The translations under genes and the position numbers were made by a program. A stretch of DNA of 64,000 bases, from the NCBI RefSeq assembly GCF_016841685.1, contig NZ_JAENYR010000002.1, positions 37,075 through 101,074 of the forward strand. Direction: 5' to 3'. The stretch comes from Thiohalomonas denitrificans (GTDB lineage: Bacteria; Pseudomonadota; Gammaproteobacteria; Thiohalomonadales; Thiohalomonadaceae). Shown one piece after another: positions 62,229 to 64,000 of the stretch. The notes below the pieces were generated by a model. The model made no database searches. It saw nothing but the letters and a program-made list of their open reading frames with translations, and had not been told where the DNA came from. Numbering within the stretch: position 1 is the first letter of the stretch; every line of letters begins with the position of its first letter.

Positions 62229-64000
62229 ATGAAGGGATCGAGAAGCCCAATGGACCGTCACACCCCACAATCCGCCGCCCACCTTCTGACGAGCTGCCTC
62301 CTGTGGGCGTTCGCGCTTCTGCTGATAACGGCCGGCAGCGCCCGGGCCTTTATCTCGCCCTATCTCGGTGGCTTCACCGGCAGCTACACACTACAGCTCT
62401 ACTCCAAATCCGGTGCGGTCTACACCCGCGCTATCGTGGAGGGGGACAACGGCCAGCCGCAGTTCGTCGTGTACGACAAGAGCGGCACGGAGCTGGAGTT
62501 CATTCACGAAAAGTACGGCGATTACGCCGACGCCAAAGTGGTCTCGGGCGACTACTACCGCAGCTGGCTTGAGCGCCTTGAGACCCTCCGCGGGACCTAC
62601 CCGGAGCTTGAGGTGGTCCCGGCCGGTTCTTACCCCGGCAGCTACACCACGGTGGACGGCCAGGCCATCAGCGCCCCTTCCCCGGATGAGGAGACCCTCA
62701 CCCTGCTTCTGCGCCCCGAAGACCAGCGCTACGAAGCCGATGGCAGCGACCTCGTGCTGCTGGAGATGCCCATCGACGCCAACGAGACCCCCTTTTCCTC
62801 CAGCCGCTCGATACTCCTGGGCTCCGAGGGGCAGATTCTTTACCAGACCGTTCACAACATCGGCTTTCGGGTCGCCTACTACGGCACCGGGGAGGACTAC
62901 GACGGCGGCGGACAGCGGCTGCATGACGACACCGTCTATGGTCCGCTGGTGGGCGCGCCGCTGGAGCTTGGCTTTGCCAGCAGCGGCGGGCGGGCGGTGA
63001 CCGACGGGGAGGGCAAGTACGCGATGCACTACACCCTGCCCGCCTGCCCCGGCTTCACCTTCACGTACAGCACTCCGGTCTATCTCACCCTGCAGTACCG
63101 GCGCTTCAACCCCCACGGCTCGGGGAACCTGCCCTACACCCTGTGGCGCCCGGGGTACGACTTCTGTAACGGTCTGGGGATCTACAACCCCACCACCGCC
63201 GCCATCGTGGCCAGCATCGCCACGCCGATAAAGTACTACTCCGACTTCCCCGTGGACCTGATGGTCCTCTCTGGCAAGGCGCGCATCGCCGGCCCCGACG
63301 GCAGCGCCATTCCCCTGGGTCAGGTCACCCGCTTCGACGGCAGCCGTGCCACTCTCGAGCGCGAGGCCAGCACCACGTACGACTTCGATGGCGACGGGCA
63401 GTTCGACACCACCGTCCTGGGACGGCTCACCGAGGATGCCGAGCGCAATGACCTCTTCCAACAGGCCGTCGAGGGCGAAACGCCGGAAGTGCAGGGCGTG
63501 TGGCTCTCCAGTCGCGGCAGCGGCCCCACCTTCGACGCCGAAGGGCAAACCGAAGACCTGCCTGATCTCACGCGCCTGCCCGACTGGAGCGCCGACTTCG
63601 ACGACCGGGCGCTTTTGAGCGAACTGAGCATCGAGGACTTCCGGGATACCGACCTGTACGTCTTTCGAGAATCCACCGGCCAGCTGCTGATTGAGCGGCG
63701 CGGGCTTCGCGAGAGCGAAATCGACGGCAGCCTGGTCGGGGTGAATGAGGGTGAGCAGCACTTTTTCTACACCCTGCGGATTTTCGGGGCCGACGGCGGG
63801 CAGCTGAGAATCGTCAATGCCCCCAACACCGACGAGGAGTTTGCCCAGTTCCAGCGGGCCGAAGGCATCGTCGACCCGGACCTGCACGCCCGCAACGCCG
63901 ACCACCTGCGCCCCGGTGAGCCGGTGCGGGTGATGGCCATCAACCGCGCCAGCGGCTATGTCGGCGAGGTCACCACCACCCTGAAGTCCGCCGACGACGG
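62229..64000 (+). CDS. Large secreted protein of unknown function (N-terminal part, runs off right edge)
   Basis: The frame is open for 590 residues from an ATG that directly follows the TAG of the previous gene; an ATG at 62250 with AAGGGA upstream is an alternative. A signal peptide is visible (LLWAFALLLITAGSARA|F). The mature part begins FISPYLGGFTGSYTLQLYSK, with repeated short beta-rich segments, a DFDGDGQFDTT calcium-type loop near residues 385-395, and a few Cys (ACPGF, DFCNG). I do not recognise a family. Its position at the end of the giant-protein operon suggests a shared role. Proteins with such N-termini often continue into RHS/YD repeats or more Ig domains, but that cannot be seen here. 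Confidence 0.75.
   Translation, partial: MKGSRSPMDRHTPQSAAHLLTSCLLWAFALLLITAGSARAFISPYLGGFTGSYTLQLYSKSGAVYTRAIVEGDNGQPQFVVYDKSGTELEFIHEKYGDYADAKVVSGDYYRSWLERLETLRGTYPELEVVPAGSYPGSYTTVDGQAISAPSPDEETLTLLLRPEDQRYEADGSDLVLLEMPIDANETPFSSSRSILLGSEGQILYQTVHNIGFRVAYYGTGEDYDGGGQRLHDDTVYGPLVGAPLELGFASSGGRAVTDGEGKYAMHYTLPACPGFTFTYSTPVYLTLQYRRFNPHGSGNLPYTLWRPGYDFCNGLGIYNPTTAAIVASIATPIKYYSDFPVDLMVLSGKARIAGPDGSAIPLGQVTRFDGSRATLEREASTTYDFDGDGQFDTTVLGRLTEDAERNDLFQQAVEGETPEVQGVWLSSRGSGPTFDAEGQTEDLPDLTRLPDWSADFDDRALLSELSIEDFRDTDLYVFRESTGQLLIERRGLRESEIDGSLVGVNEGEQHFFYTLRIFGADGGQLRIVNAPNTDEEFAQFQRAEGIVDPDLHARNADHLRPGEPVRVMAINRASGYVGEVTTTLKSADD

Noticed and set aside
60561..62282. 573-residue open frame on the minus strand
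   Set aside because: Antisense to the C-terminal half of the 1810-residue protein, whose plus-strand frame has clear Big_5 and carboxypeptidase-like domains.
62391..63905. 504-residue minus-strand frame
   Set aside because: Val/Gly-rich antisense shadow; the plus strand has a signal peptide and a continuous frame following the upstream stop directly.

Overview
The window (about 60% G+C by eye) looks like a chromosomal segment of a sulfur-oxidising gammaproteobacterium, probably Chromatiales-like. The clues are an oxidative-type dissimilatory sulfite reductase alpha subunit (dsrA), a fused HPF/cold-shock protein, crcB and serS of proteobacterial type, and several GGDEF/EAL proteins. The taxonomic call is inference; no rRNA or other marker is present.

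Left part (1-13.7 kb): housekeeping, signalling and scattered repeats. In order: the N-terminus of a SWIM-domain (probably SNF2-type) helicase running off the left edge; a secreted PRC-barrel protein and a small unknown protein (both minus strand); a frameshifted PAS-domain remnant; a diguanylate cyclase with a possible globin-like sensor, divergent from a 1470-residue Cache/PAS/GAF/GGDEF/EAL protein; then a complete dsrA with no dsrB or other dsr gene beside it. After a 175-bp palindromic MITE-like element come the HPF/cold-shock protein, two families of intergenic repeats, the overlapping pair crcB-DUF190, and serS. Behind serS lies a decayed ISNCY/IS1202-type transposase fragment.

Right part (13.7-64 kb): one co-directional block that fills nearly 80% of the window. 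It starts with a single uninterrupted 41,130-bp gene encoding a 13,709-residue secreted protein. This is built from a signal peptide, about 21 Big_7-like Ig modules, seven copies of a [beta-propeller - Big_5 - IPT/TIG - IPT/TIG] super-repeat, more propellers and Ig modules, Ca-binding thrombospondin-3-like stretches, a ThuA/GATase-like domain, a duplicated ~2.84-kb unit containing four copies of a module I cannot name, and a C-terminal LamG-like domain. Directly behind it, in an apparent operon, are two SurA/PpiC-like lipoproteins (the second with a degenerate isomerase domain), a 1810-residue secreted Ig/TSP3 protein containing a recent exact internal duplication, and the start of another large secreted protein that runs off the right edge.

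The most noteworthy item is this giant-protein locus with its own periplasmic folding lipoproteins. A plausible reading (inference) is a surface-anchored or released adhesive/structural system, with the lipoproteins helping export or folding of an extremely long beta-rich chain. The second is the orphan but apparently intact dsrA.
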